DNA from: Plectosphaerella cucumerina
Lineage: Eukaryota; Ascomycota; Sordariomycetes; Glomerellales; Plectosphaerellaceae
Direction: 5' to 3'
Assembly (NCBI GenBank): GCA_020746995.1
Contig: JAGPXD010000004.1
Span: 1,240,001 to 1,304,000 of the forward strand
DNA length: 64,000 nt
Part shown: positions 1-12,918 of the stretch, one piece after another
Layout of the letters: each line of letters starts with the position of its first letter
How positions within the stretch are numbered: the stretch's first letter is position 1
The notes under the pieces: model-generated
What the model was told of the DNA's origin: nothing
Seen by the model: the letters and a program-made list of their open reading frames with translations, nothing else
The model's database searches: none
Translations under genes and position numbers: made by a program

Positions 1-713
1 CAACCTCGCTTGCGATTTTGTCAACCTTTCCCCACCAGCCACCACGACCAATCTGTCTCATCGTCACGACCACTGAGCGTTGCTCCCTCTGCTCTGCCCA
101 CAGCTGGCCCTGCTGATCATCATACAAAAACCGTTGCGGCATCACATGCCAACAATAGAAGCGCCACGCCGTTCGGTCAACCTTCACCCAAGACACGCGA
201 CGCCCCTGGGCTACCTCGTCCACAGCAATCACACAGGCCTTGATAACCCCCTAGCGTTCAACGGCGTCATGCTGCAGGATCAATAGCCTCCCCGTAACAC
301 AGCGCCTGCCACTTCCCTGCCTTGTCTCACCTGCCGGCGAGTACCACCTCTTCCACTGGCTGGTCAGCAGCCACTCACAGCCTCCCCGTCGACCACACCA
401 CCCCCGGCTGCTGGCCCGCACCGGAAAGCTTCCCCGGACAGGAACCAGCGTCCAGGGGCATCTGCGCCATCTCTTGGGGGTGCTTTCGATGCTTCGGGCA
501 TCCTGCAGAAGCTACACTGCCTCGAGTGCGGCCGAACATCACCGATAACCTAAGGACCCGACGATCTGCCTAGCCCGTCAACTGCCACGCCGCCACGATC
601 CAGCCCGCGCGCCCCCTCATCAACTGCAGCAAGCCTCGTTCGTCCGAACTTGCTTGCCGGCCGTGCCAGCAGACCAGACCGAAAACTCGCACCCGCTTCC
701 CAGCAGCATCACC
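1..713. other. Intergenic, upstream of the 2OG oxygenase gene
   Basis: No open frame here has coding character or a recognisable motif. The last part is presumably the promoter and 5' leader of the oxygenase gene that starts at 714. Short ORFs in this stretch are proline- and serine-rich random translations of CT-rich leader DNA. Confidence 0.5.
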
Positions 714-3255
714 ATGCCCAAGCCGAAGAAAGTTACGGCGGCTGGCAAGGGCGGTCAGCCGTCCAACAAGACAGGTCATTCATCCAGCAAGACCACCTCC
801 TCGGCCGTCCAGGCGCCCCCGCCATCGTGGCCCCAGTTCAAGCCGCCCCTTCCCGTCATCGATCTCACCCCGCAGCCCCTCGAGGCTTGCCCTGACAAGG
901 TTGTCCTGATCTCAAACTTCTGGCCCAGGTCGCTGTGCAACTCATACGTTGCCCATCTGAGCGGCCTACCCCTTGTGACGACTCCCGGCAAGCCCAAGCG
1001 CGGCGAAGCCGTTCGCGTCAACGACCGCTTCCAGGTGGACGACCCGAGGTTTGCCGGCCGGCTCTGGCTCGAGACAGGCCTCCGCGAGGCCCTGACACAG
1101 GACGACTCTCTAACGCCGTTGTGGTGAGCATCTCCCGTTATGTCTTGGCGTTCTATTATCTCTTCCCCCTGCCACCAATGCCGTGGGCTTGCATTCCCTG
1201 ACGTGCTGACCTTGGTGTCTCAGGGGCGGCGAGGTCGTCGGACTTAATTCTAATATTCGCATCTATCGGTACTCCAAGGGCCAGTACTTTGATGCGCATT
1301 GTAAGTGATCGCCGCTCCTTGTCTCCCTGGTCCTTGAAACCAGATGCGCCCCCTTCGTCCGTGTTCCAGTCTCCCCCATCATCGTTCAGGGTCTGGTACA
1401 CGGTATCGCCGCCAGGTTCTAGCCTTCCTCGTCCACCCCCTGACCTTTTGCTGCCGGCCGCCTGTACGAAGCTTGCACACTGTTCGCCCTGTTCAGAGGC
1501 CCGGAAAGCAGAGGCAACCAGCTAGGTCTGGTTCATCTTCCCCACGGCCAATGGCAAACAAGGTCTTGTCCATTTTGACCCCATGTCCTGCTTGCCATCA
1601 CCTGAGAACCCACTGCGGGTGATTGTCCGCTCTCCACCACCAGCTGCGTGTTCCAGAACATCAGCCCCGAAGGATAGACCAGAGGTCCGAATTTCTCCTC
1701 GGGCTAAAGTCCGATGCAACTTTCGACGATGCACTACATCTTCGTCTGCCCACACGCTTGTCTACGTGGCCCGCTGTTTTTCGGGGAGTGCTGTCTCTCA
1801 GCTGCTCAGGGATCATCTTTGACGACCCCGACTTTTTGGCGGACGAGCCGACTCGTCCGGCGCTGACTCGGCAGTTGACTTGGCGATGCGGCTCCACCCC
1901 CGTATACACCTGTCTGGCTTGTTACAGTACAGTACACCGAGAAAGTCGCTGACGCAGAAACACCGTTGACTTCCAGATGACGACTCGAACTGGGTGTCCG
2001 TCCCATCCGATCCAGCTGATCCGACATCCCCTTCGATTCCATGCAAGACAACATGGACCCTCCTCCTCTACCTCACCACCAGCTCCACCGGCGGGGACGA
2101 CTCCGGATGCGCTGGTGGTGAGACCGTCTTCTTCCCTCACGATAGGCGCTCCGCTGCCGAGGAGATCGCCGTGCCGCCTCAGTCCGGCTTGGTTCTCCTT
2201 CACAAACATGGCGACGACTGCATGCTGGTGAGTTGCCCCCGAATTTTCTCGTTCCACTCTGAGACCTCGCGCGACACCATCCCACCTGCCCGTCCAGCTC
2301 TTTCCCCCTTTCGCTCGCCTCCGCCCTCGCTTCTGTGTTTTCCCTTCGTCTCTGCATCGCGCCCTGCATCGGTCCGCTCGCCTGGTTCGGCGCGGACCCA
2401 GCCCGCCGGCCCGTCGCTACACTACCTCCAGTAGTATCACGCACTTAGGAGTTAGACACTCCCGCCCCTCCCCCGCGAACCCCCTTTTCTTGGATGTTCG
2501 CGAGAAAACTCTTCGCTGCATTTGTCTTATACCTGCGCTGTTTTGGACCCTGCCGAGGCAAACGGCATCTGCCGGCCGTATTCGATTTCCCAAAGGGGAG
2601 AACCCTCGGGAAGTCTATTTCGTGGTATCGTCGTCGGCCTCCTTGGCAGGAGACGCCGAGGCACAGCTCGCGGCCAGTCGGGCCCCTGAGCTCTGTTGCC
2701 ACCGACGTCGCAGCACCCCTGCTTCCTCCTCTTTCGCCTCGACTGGCAGTGCCAGGAAATAGAGCATCACTTTGCCATTACGAAGTACTGCTTCCACAGC
2801 CTCTGTCGCTCCCTCGACGTCCCCCCCGTCGCCCGGCATGGCCAGGTCCCGAACCATGCATAAGCAAGCGCTCGGCCAATAGCCCGCCGCCGCAGACGCC
2901 TGGCATAAGAAACCAAACGCATGAGCGCGGAATCTCGATCTAGCCCGCAGTCAACCCCCCTCAGGGGTTCCTGTTTCCTGCCTCGTACCTGTATCGCCCA
3001 GGCTCTGGTTCCCAGCCAAGAAACGCTCGAGCGGCTGAGGGGCCGCAGCCCCCCCTTTGCGGTTTTGTTTGTCTCTGGCCACTGCGCCTTGCCCCGGTGG
3101 TTCGCTGCGTGTTTTGCTGTACCTACATGATCAACGGAGAAGCAATCTCCCCCCCTCGCAGGGACTGAGACTGACGAGACATGCAGCACGAAGGACGTGA
3201 GGTTACGGCAGGGGAAAAGTGGATAATTCGGACGGACCTCTGCGTCAGGAGGTAG
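714..3255 (+). CDS. 2-oxoglutarate/Fe(II)-dependent oxygenase, prolyl 4-hydroxylase-like
   Basis: Four exons (714-1123, 1224-1300, 1977-2227, 3187-3255) join in frame to 268 aa. The iron-binding facial triad is visible only after splicing: H162 and D164 in FDAHYDDS, which is completed across the 676-bp intron, and the distal H247 in LHEGREV, which opens the last exon. R261 in IIRTDL is the expected 2-oxoglutarate-binding arginine. GGETVFFP in exon 3 fits the P4H core strand. This family hydroxylates protein or small-molecule substrates using O2 and 2OG; the substrate here is unknown. The start at 714 is the first ATG in frame and has a good context (CACCATG); frame upstream has no ATG. Introns 2 and 3 (676 and 959 bp) are far longer than any other intron in the window. 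The gene ends 102 bp from the convergent RNA-dependent RNA polymerase gene. Confidence 0.85.
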
Positions 3256-3357
3256 ATTTCGCCGAGCAAAGGTGAACATAAAGATTATTCGATGAAATGT
3301 CTAGCTACCTGGTACCTAGGGACTAAATACCCCTATCCTGTGTTTGAGATACCCCCC

Positions 3358-6300
3358 CTAAAGACCCATGAGCTGGTCGAATCGCTGGTAGATGTCTCCC
3401 TCCTCCTCGCTCTCGTCAGAGGACAGAGCGGATGCCTCCTCTTCGACCGTAGGGGGCGTGAAGTATGTGCGGACGGAGACTGGTTCATGACCGACAACGA
3501 GGGGCTTCGCTTCCTCCTGGCGAGCCTTTTCGGCTTTCCAGTCGCGGACGTAGAGCTCATCCGCAGCCGTGTCCGTGTCGACGTAGACGTCCCTGGCCCA
3601 CTCGCCCGTGGCGATGTATCCGAGTTGTGTGTGGAAGATCCAGGGGAACGAGATGAGAGGCATCCCGTCGTCGGCCTCATGCTTGTACTGAGGCTCCAGC
3701 TTCTTCTCCTTTGCCTCCTTCTCCGCCCTTCTGGTGTTGACCTCCTCCTCGGTGACCTTGTACATGGCCGCCACCCAGGGTCCGATGAGGTCAATGTGCG
3801 AGCCGCCGGCCGCTTCGTGAATCTGCTCGCGGAACTGCTGCTTGATGATTGATGCTTCGCGGCCAATGTCCTCCGAGAGCTTGTAGCCGCTTCCCACGCG
3901 GGGACGGCTGAGGACGAAGCCGGTCCAGATCTCGAATTCGGTCTCAATCTCCCTCTGTGCCATGAGGCGGCGCACTGCAATGTCATAGCGCGCCTTGATC
4001 TCACGGACTTTGTTGAGCATGTCCTCCTCGAGTTTGTACTTGCTCAAGATACGCTGGTCGAATTTGTTCTCGTAGATTGGACTGAAGGAGACCTCGCCGA
4101 CCTTGTCGTAGATCAGACCCAGGGCGGAGTTGGACTTGTAAGAGTTTGTCCGACGTTCCATGAAGTGAGGCCATCGTTTTGGCTTGAGCTCTTTGGTCAG
4201 AATAGCTGGGTCGCCGGTCTTGACGAAGTCGACCGCTTTGGAGTGCAGGGCCGCGAGTTGGAGGCCTGGCCATGTCAGTATTTGGAAAGAAAAGCTCTTT
4301 CAGGGAGACCTTACACTTCTTGCTCCTAGCACCATCAATGTGATCATCGGCATTGGCAAGATGCGAGAGCGCGATGAAAGGAAGACAATCGTTCCTCATG
4401 TACTTGACGAAGAACTGAGCCAGGTCATGATGGTTCACATCGCGGGTCAACGCCGTCGGAGGAGGGGCGCGGTAGTCCATCGGAGGGAAGTTCCAGCGAG
4501 GGGGGAGCAAGCTCGGTTCCCAGATGACGAAGAAGTCGTCCCCATCGAGGTCGCCTCCACTGAGCATGCCCGGGACATCTCTGTCACCAATGCTGGGGAA
4601 AACGACCACGTCGCGCATGTGCCGGAGCGCCGGACAGTCAATGGCCTGAACAATGCGGATGTCGCCTGGGTGGAGAGACGGGTTTCGGCCAACCAGGCAG
4701 ACGCCTTCAATGACCCTGTATCCAGGCTTTCCAGGAATCTCTGGAACCTGGAGGAAGATCTGGGGGAGCTCATTGACATTCTTTGGGCCTCTGGAGCGCT
4801 CGGTTGCCGCGGAATGGCCTCTGAGTGTTCCAGTCTCGTCGACACATCCCAGAACAAAGGCACCCTTTTCAACAATGACTCGAGCCTTCTCTTTGAGAAG
4901 CTTCATGGACCAAGTCCTCCAGAGCTGGAGGATGGTCATGACGAAGGGCTCTTGAATTTCAGTGTCCATGAAACCCCAGTTGATGAGGTCCTTCATGGCA
5001 AGAGAAGTTTGGTTCTCGTCGACGTGTGTGCTGAGTAGCGTCGATGCCGTGGCTTGGTCAACCATGGCCTGCTTATAGTTCAGGAGCTGGATGTCCGCCA
5101 GCTTCAGGAAAGCATCTTTGGGCACTCCGAGGCTGGCGAGGATAGTGATCATCTGCCTGTTCATGGAGGCGACGGAGAAGCGAGAGACGCGGATGATTTC
5201 CAGACCATTGAAGCGGGCTTTGAACTTTTCCTGTGACTGCCGAATTTGGACTTCGGTCATGCCGACACCAGGCCACACGGCGAGAATGCCCTTGCAGCCT
5301 CCCATGCGAAACTGAAAAGCAGAAGGCGTAACTTTGGAGTCAATACCCATCTCCTGGGAGATGACTTGGGCGAGGAACGAGGACATCTTTCCGATTCCGT
5401 CGGTGAAGCAGTAGCCGTTCCTCTCAATGTCATCAATGCGAGTGACCTTCGGGGTCCTGAAGCCCTGGATCTGCCGTGTCGTAGAGAAGCATTGACCGAT
5501 GCGGGCGGCACATTTGGCCACGACTCGGATGTGATCAAAGTCGCCCATCCAGGCCCGGATGGACTTGCAGGTGATGTCGCCAACCTCGCTGAAGAAGTAG
5601 GCGCCGCACTCTCGGATTTGAGAGTTTCCGAAGGCCAGAAACTTGAAGTGGCGGTCACCGATACGGATGCCATTGACGAGGGTATGGAAGACGCGCCTGA
5701 AAAGATAGTGATCCTGATCGATGGTGTTCATAGATCTGAGTCGGCCTAGATGGAGTTCGTCGATGAACTGTACACGGAGGAAGCGGTCCTGAAGGTGAGA
5801 AAACTGGCGCAAGATTCTGTTGGAAGCCTCCATAGATGGGGAGCTGTAGTAGATGGTGGTCGGGGTGATCAGGGCCTTCCGAATGATGGCGCAGTAGTGT
5901 GGGACGTTCACTTTCGGATAGTAGCTCGTTGCTTGTTCATCCTCGAAGATGCTAATGGGGTCTGCGATGGGCTTCTCCTTGTCTGCCAAGTACTCGAGCA
6001 TATGCTGGGCCCTGGTGGCGTCAAGAGCGCGGAGCCGGGCGAGAAACTCCCTCGAAAGATGAAACTCATTGAGAATTCCCTTCGAGATGCAGACCTCAAG
6101 CTGGTACTGGACTGGGTACGTCAGAGGAGGCACCGTCGGGGTGTGGTCTCCCAGGAGGGAGAGGCCATGGATGTCGTCTGTGGTAATGATGTTCTGGTCG
6201 TACGAAGCCACGTTTCTGACCGCGCGGTTCTCGGAAGGAAGAAGGCAGAGCGCCTTGAAGGGCTTAGGAATCAATGCATGATCATGCGTCTCGATGTTGA

Positions 6301-6958
6301 GGTCATGAAGGGCACGTAGGAGGGTATCCAGAGGCGTCTTCTCACGATCGATGCGCAGGCGGATGGCGGTGCACCTGCCAATGTTGATGAACGTGGGGTC
6401 GTCCCAGTGCACCAGAAGGCCAATGGTGAAGTCCTGGGTCATGTCCTGATTGTCGAAGATGTAGGTCGTGCGAACCCACAGATCATGGCGAACCATGGAT
6501 AGCTTCTCGGCATCGAAAGAACGCTTCTGGATTTCTTCGTCCCGCTGATAGTAGGCGGGCGGGTTCCTCAGAGGGATGCTGAGCCAAGTGGTCTTGTCCT
6601 CCGGCGCATCGGGATTGGTATCTTGGACTACCAGTTCCTTTAGTTGGCGAAAGTCGATGGTAACCTTGAAGTCCCGTCGCTTTTCTGCCGTGTTGCCATC
6701 TCGGGAGGGTTTCTTCGGAGCGTCAAGTGCGAAGAAAATGTGAAGTTCGCGGCGCCAAATGTCGGCGATCAAGGCAAACTGGCGAGCGTCGTCGCCCTCA
6801 TGGGTGGAATTGACGCGATCCTGAGAAGTCTCCGAGCCGAACTCGATGGTTTCGACATTGAGCTTCATGCGGGAAGGGTAAGACACCTTTGGATCGACAT
6901 TGCTGCGGATGATCCCGGTTCTCGAGCCGGTTCCGTTTACTCGCTGTTTCCACTCCAT
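3358..6958 (-). CDS. RNA-dependent RNA polymerase (eukaryotic RDR family, SAD-1/RRP-type)
   Basis: Two exons (6958-4315 and 4265-3358) flank a 49-bp intron and give 1183 aa. The catalytic aspartate motif DLDGD is at residues 803-807 within LSGGDLDGDDFFVIW. Upstream blocks such as IRAWMGDFDHIRVVAK and GQCFSTTRQI match the RDR1/SAD-1 type rather than the QDE-1 type. After splicing, CLQLAALHSKAVDFVKTG is formed across the junction, a hallmark of fungal RdRPs, which supports the intron. The enzyme makes double-stranded RNA for RNA silencing or for meiotic silencing by unpaired DNA. The C-terminus is acidic (ALSSDESEEEGD). The ATG at 6958 is the only one in this open frame before an upstream stop at 7133-7135, so a short 5' exon could have been missed. 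High confidence in family, moderate for the start. Confidence 0.93.
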
Positions 6959-7541
6959 TTCGGTGTGCCGGCGGAGGAGTGGGATGCTGGAGGAAGACCT
7001 GGGCCGGGGAGAATGAGGGTGAATATCAGGGAAAGGCTCCTGGTTGAAAGTACGAGATGGAGACCCTTGGATCCGCCTTGTATCTGGCGGAAGGAGTGAA
7101 TAGGTAACTTCAAGAGCGAGGTAGTTCCTTCCTCAGGTCGGCGCCGAGATCTGCGGGAAGGTGCGATCGCGAAGGAGGCAAGAGCGGGAATACACCTACC
7201 AAATTTCCCATCTCAGTGCTTTTCCTAACCGACCGCCTCGATGAAAAACAAATCGCTTGTTGCCAGCAAATTTTGTGTTTCCTCAGGCGGATGCTTCTGC
7301 GCCTACCCGTCGACCCCCAACGGACCCAAACCCATGCCCGACAAACAAACAGGCCGACAGACAAACGGACAACATGCAGACACCAAGGCGGTGAAACACG
7401 GACAATCCAAAGTACACCGAATCTTGATCGCTTTTGAACTGACTGATTGTGCCGCAGACCTCGACTCCCGCTCCATGCCATGCTCGCGAAAGAAGCCAAG
7501 ATGCTTCGCTTTTCTCGCCGACCACGTCTCTCATTTACCGC
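6959..7541. other. Intergenic between RdRP 5' end and D-lactate dehydrogenase 3' end
   Basis: Both flanking genes are on the minus strand, so this stretch holds the RdRP promoter and leader plus the 3' region of the D-lactate dehydrogenase gene. No ORF with coding character is seen. Confidence 0.5.
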
Positions 7542-9503
7542 CTAAGGCAGATCGATAATCTTGCCCGGGTTCATGATCCATTGGGGATCAAGCGCGTACT
7601 TGATGGCCCTCATCACGTCCAGGGTCTCGGGGCCGTGCTCCAGCTTGAGGGACTCCTTCTTGCCCCAGCCGATGCCGTGCTCGCCGGTACAGGTGCCCTC
7701 CATCTCGATGGCGCGCTTGACCATGTTCTTGACGCACGTCTCGACCTTGCGGCGCTCCTCGGGATCCTGTCGGTTATACATGATGCTCTCGTGGAAGTTG
7801 CCGTCGCCGATGTGGCCCAGGATACTGGCAAACAGTCCCAGGTCGTCCATCTCTTTCTTGCTGATCTCGATCAGCTCGCCCAGACGGCTGAATGGAACCG
7901 CCACATCGGTGCTCCCTGAGAGCTTGTCAGCAAATTCATCACGCAAACACTGCACGGCCACCGGCGGCACTCACAAACTTCCTCGCCCTCCTTGCGCATG
8001 GCGAGCATCGACCACAGCGACTCCTTGCGCGCCGACCAGAGGAGCTTCTGCTCGCGCTCGTCGCGTGCAAACTCAAAGTTGCCGCCCGAGTGGTTGCGGG
8101 TGATCTTCTGGACATGGGCAATGTTCTCCTTGACGCCGGCCTTGGTGCCCGAGAACTTGAAGAAGAGCGTCGGCTGCTCCTTCCACACCCTAGGAGCTGT
8201 TGCGCCGCCCTTGTTGACGACGCTCATCTGCACTTCGTCCATGATCTCCATGGCTGCGACCGGGATGCCGTTGCGCATCACCTCGGCGGCGGCCGAAGCG
8301 GCGTCTCGGATCGTGGGGAAGGTCACCACCGCGACGGAAAAGTCCTCGGGTATCACCGCCAGCTTCAACGTGGCTGCATCTTGTCAGCCAGGAACTCACT
8401 TGCACGGACGCCGACAAACTCACCTTCCGTCACCAGACCGAGGGTGCCTTCAGAGCCCACAAACAAGCCGTTGAGGTTGTAGCCGGCCGAGGACTTTCTC
8501 GGGCGTCTCCTCGTCTTGACAATGGTGCCGTCCGCAAGAACGACGGTCAGGTTGATAACCCAGTCCTTCATTGTGCCGTACTTGACCGCATTGGTACCGC
8601 TGCAGTTGGTGCCGACCATGCCGCCAATCTTCGCACTTGGGCCTATACCGCACTGGTCAGCAAACGAATCACACAACTGGGCCTGCTGTCTGACCAGGAT
8701 CAATCGGGAAGAAGAGGCCGGCTTCCAGCTTCGCGAGCTGCGCATTCAGGTCCTGCCATCCGATGCTCGGCTGGACCACGATGTCCATGTCCTCCTTGTT
8801 GAACTGCAGGATCTGGTCCATGAAGGCAAAATCGACGCTGATGCCGCCAAAAGGCGCCGAGAAGTTGCCCTCCAGGCTGGATCCGCCAGAGTACGGAATA
8901 ATAGGGACCCGGTACCGGTGGCAGATCTTGGCGATGATCGAGACCTGCTCTGTCGAGCGCGGATACGCCACGGCCACTGGAAGGGTGTCGGGGTTGGTGG
9001 AAGACCACTCCGAGTAGCCGTGGGCGTGCAGGTCCTCGGCGTCCGTCGAGATGATGTCTTCAGCGCCTATCGCGCTACGGATTTCCCGAAGTGCCTACGC
9101 ATGGTTCAGTTCTATTGCGCCGCGAGTCAAGCTTTCGGTCTCTACATACCGCTTCCATCTCGGCCTTGTTGCCGTACTCGGGCTGGCTGCCATGGCTGTC
9201 TTTACCTCCAAACAAGGCAAAGGTAGTGCTTTTCGGCAAGAAGGCCGCGCCCAAAGGCTTCTCGCGATTCGTGTTGGCAAATGCCCAACCTGCTGTGCCG
9301 GCGACGGCAGCGACCGCAAGAACCGTCCTGGTGTCCCATCCGCGCTGCGTCGACTCTTGGCTGGACCCCTGGCCGCCTTGCTGGTCGGACCGACGGGCGG
9401 CCGTTGTCGACAGCGTGCGACGACCATGTGCAGACCTCAATGACTGACTGCGGAGGGCCCTAGCCGCGCATTGGGCCGAGGACGTGAGCGTCGAAGTGCG
9501 CAT
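7542..9503 (-). CDS. D-lactate dehydrogenase (cytochrome), mitochondrial FAD enzyme
   Basis: Five exons (9503-9150, 9094-8695, 8642-8424, 8373-7975, 7915-7542) separated by introns of 50-59 bp give 581 aa. The N-terminus is Arg/Ser-rich like a mitochondrial presequence, and residues 60-77 form one hydrophobic segment, as expected for an inner-membrane enzyme facing the intermembrane space. FAD-binding motifs PYSGGSSLEGNF and FPIDPGPSAKIGGM, then VTEATLKLAVIPED, VWSTDVAVPFSRL, GHIGDGNFH and GTCTGEHGIGWGK follow in the family order; several of them cross exon junctions, which supports each splice. It oxidises D-lactate to pyruvate and passes electrons to cytochrome c. The best alternative is a D-2-hydroxyglutarate dehydrogenase paralogue, but the presequence plus membrane anchor favour the DLD1 type. 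Confidence 0.92.
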
Positions 9504-11050
9504 GGTGGGCTGGCGTCTGTTGCGCGCTTGAGCTTCGTTGAACCTTATTGGCCCGATGGGCGGTCGATCGCAAGAACGACTCTGCTGGTGAGAGCGTGCC
9601 TCGTTGACAGTGCCAGAGGCAATGCGGTTTCACCTGTGGGCGATTTCAGAGGGAATTTCAGGCGGCTGAACACCAGGTTCGTTCGAGGGCATACAATGGC
9701 TGGCCCCCAAGTTGGTGTCGTGCGTCAGCTGAACAGAGGAACCCGCGGGATGCCTTTGCTCTTGTGGGAGAAGGGGAACCGTGGGGGGAAGTGGGAAGCA
9801 AGCAAGCGCACAGAAGACGATGCGGCCGACGGGGGTTAAATGGGAGAATCCCACGCGAGATGGTGCCTTTGGTGGTACACGCGGAAACCTCTTGATCCCA
9901 TGGTCCAACGGGTCCTAGCCCATGCCTATTCGAACAAAAGCGCGCCGCGACAGCAAGCTAACGAGGGGGGGATTCAAGAGCGGGATGGGGCCGAGTGGGT
10001 ATGACGGGCACGACAACGACAGGGTCAACCTCGATCCGTGATGCGCCGGCGTGGGGAGCCAGACACGGAGGAGTGGGTTGCTCGGCGGAGAGAGCAAACG
10101 TTGGACGGGGACGACTGGACTTGGCCCTGCCGTCTCGAGTCGATGCGGAGGGTGATGACGGATGCCGGGAACTCATCAACAAGCGGACCCCGACTCGGAC
10201 GCTTTATATTGCAATACGACCATGGCAGACAGTCACGACCTACCAGGAGCCCAAGGACGAGCCGTGTGACCGGCCAACGCTGCCTGTGCCTTTACATCCG
10301 CTTTGGGAACAGCATGCAGGAGAAATGTATGCACCGACCGAGGGGGGTTGGTTGATCTCGTGCCTTCGATCCAGGGGTCGTCAGCTACGGCGCTCGGCGT
10401 CTTCTCTGGAAGCGCCGCCTCGCTGGAAACCATGACCTGCTGCAGCTGGCCGAAGAAGCAAGGAAGCCGCCGTGGAAAACACCAACAGCTCGGATGAGGG
10501 GGGACAAGACTTTGGGGAAACGACCGGGGTAGACGCCGGAGGTCGCCTGGAAGTACCGTCAAAGTACCCTCCCCCGTGGGCCCGCGGGGGTGCGCACAGA
10601 GGCTCTGTAGGGATCCTTTGGCCGGACCCATCGCCGGGCTGTCAACGGCGTCGCCTTGCCCGACAGCCAGGGCTTGTTCCCGTCGGTCTTTTTTCCGGTC
10701 ACGGGCTCCGCTGGAGGGGTGCAAAGCCCACAAGGCGTCAGACGGATGACGAACGTCAGCGAGGAGGCCGTATCAGGGAGAGAGAGCCTCAAGTGTTCCT
10801 CACTCAGCGCCGTGGCCTCCATGACGAAGACATGGCCTACAAGGCGACACAAGCCGAGCCACCTGACATGGCATGTCGTGGAGGGTCAGCAAATAAAGTA
10901 GAGGCTGCCGGGGCTTGACATTACTGGACAGGACCTGCTGCAGCCCCTGCCAGCCGAGCACGCCGTGCGTGGGACTTTCGGTCACCATTTCGGAAGCTGG
11001 GGAATTGACCGACATCCCTTCGACATGATTCTTCACGCGACACCGCAACC
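9504..11050. other. Intergenic between divergent D-lactate dehydrogenase and F-box-like genes
   Basis: The stretch is 1.5 kb and divergent, so both promoters should lie here. No ORF shows a family motif or plausible exon structure. Nothing else stands out. Confidence 0.5.
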
Positions 11051-12918
11051 ATGCAGAGTGTGCCCGAGACCGAGCCTCCTCTGCAGCACGTGCGCCTCAA
11101 CCCGCGATGCGGTGCCTGCAGGTATGCCTTTGAGCATCATGATCGGATCGCTTCACTGATGGGTACGATCCTGCGCATACGGATTATGAGCTCGCCTGAC
11201 ATGGAGATCTAAACAGTCTCTTCGTCCTCCCCAAATGATTCCCTCGTCGACGCCCAGACCTTCCCGAAAACGGAGTACGGAGACGTACAAGGGCAGAACT
11301 TTTTCCACCTCTCCGTCAATTGCGAGGAGTGCGCAATGTCGACGGAGACGTGCACAGTCCATATCGATTGCCTGAATCTATACATGAAGCTCGCAATATT
11401 CTCGCACAAGCTAGATCGGCTCTGGACGGCTTCTGTGAGCGTATCACCATGGCCCAGCAGCCCTGTGCTGCCGCTCCCCCGCCTTCCAGCGAATTTGGAA
11501 CGATGTCTATCGAAAGCAAACGAATTGACAGGACTCGGATTCTTGACAAGGCTGCCTCCGGAGCTTGCCGCAATGATATTGGAGCTTTGCGAGCCGGGTG
11601 AGCTGTTTCGGCTGTGTGCCGTGGAGGACATGGTTGATATCTTGTCCGAGACGGATGACACGATGCGCGAACCCCTTCAAACAGTTCGGTCATGGCATCG
11701 TGGATCACGACCATCCCTCACCATGCGGCCTTCTGAAGAGCCGATCAGGGTTGTCATCGACGCAAATGGCATCAGGTCTCTGGAAAGGCCCCCCTTCAGT
11801 GAGGATCCCGCCGCAGACAGATACTATGCCACCATCACGCCAGAGGCCCACGACGCTCTGATCTACAAGGTGGGTGCTATGCCCAACATCCACACTCGCA
11901 GCTGCTAAGAGCATGTATGAATAGTATGGATTTTGTCAGTTGATATCGGCGAGGGCTCGAGACGAATGGCCCATCTGGGACATTGCCGAGCCACCAAAGC
12001 TCGAAGATTGTTCGCTTTTCCCTTCCCGCCCAGAGGTTCATCTCGAGCGACTCGACACAATCAATCTATCCGGCTGCTCAGGTTTAACGTTCTTCATGTC
12101 CAATGCTATCACGCGGGCGGTCCATGTCCACACTCCTCGTTCACCCACGGCCGAGGTCACCTTCAAAAGCCTGCCCGCGAACCTCAAATGTACTGTCATA
12201 TGGATCTATGTGCCGATTTCCCCTTCAGATCCCATCAAATGCTTCGGTACACGCCGACGGGTCCTCGCCTCGGGGCGGACATCTTTCAAGAAGTGCTATT
12301 ACCTGGTACGTCCCAACCTGATGTGTGCTTTCCCAAGCTGATTTCCTTTGTCAGTTCGAGACTTCCTTGGCGGGCAGCTGCACGGCCGGGCAGCCCTTCC
12401 AGAACGCTACTATCGACCATGTCTACAGCGTCTACCCTGACACTACCATCATCTTCAACGCTCGACGAGATCAGTCTTACCTCTGCACCGGGCTGTTCCC
12501 GCGACAGTCAATCCAACCCAGCTTCCAGAAAGTTTCACCTCGCACTTCACCGTTCAGAACACACGCCTGCTACTCGGTCGCGAAATTAGACTCTGTTGCA
12601 GGCATCAGGGTCTACCGAGAGGCCGCAACGAGAAAATTCAGGGGAATGATCATTGATTATGACGACGGAGCTCAGCGGGCTCTTGGTGATTGTCGGGTAG
12701 GCATCGACCCGTCAGAAGGATGTGGTAGCTTGAACGACTTTCATTTTGCCCTGAGCTTTTACCGCAACAGTCCCGTTCTTGAGGTAGTCATTGGGCAAAC
12801 CCCAGAAGAAGTTGAAGAAAAAGGCACCTCGTGGACACAGCTAGTCGCCGGTGGGATTCTGGAGGTCTGGTTTATCAGTACGGCGGCAACGATGCATCTA
12901 CATTCGGAGGAAGGATGA
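11051..12918 (+). CDS. Uncharacterised F-box-like fungal protein
   Basis: Four exons (11051-11162, 11217-11869, 11925-12305, 12355-12918) with introns of 49-55 bp give 569 aa. The N-terminus holds cysteine-rich stretches, RCGACRYAFEHHDR and, after the first intron, CEECAMSTETC with a later HIDC, which could bind zinc. Residues 147-170 (LTRLPPELAAMILELCEPGE) read like an F-box motif, as in adaptors that link substrates to SCF ubiquitin ligases. The C-terminal half (about 350 aa) matches no domain I can name. Lineage-expanded F-box-like families of this layout are common in Pezizomycotina. The start is the first ATG that fits the exon chain. Function is not known, and the F-box assignment is an inference from a single helical motif. 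Confidence 0.75.
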
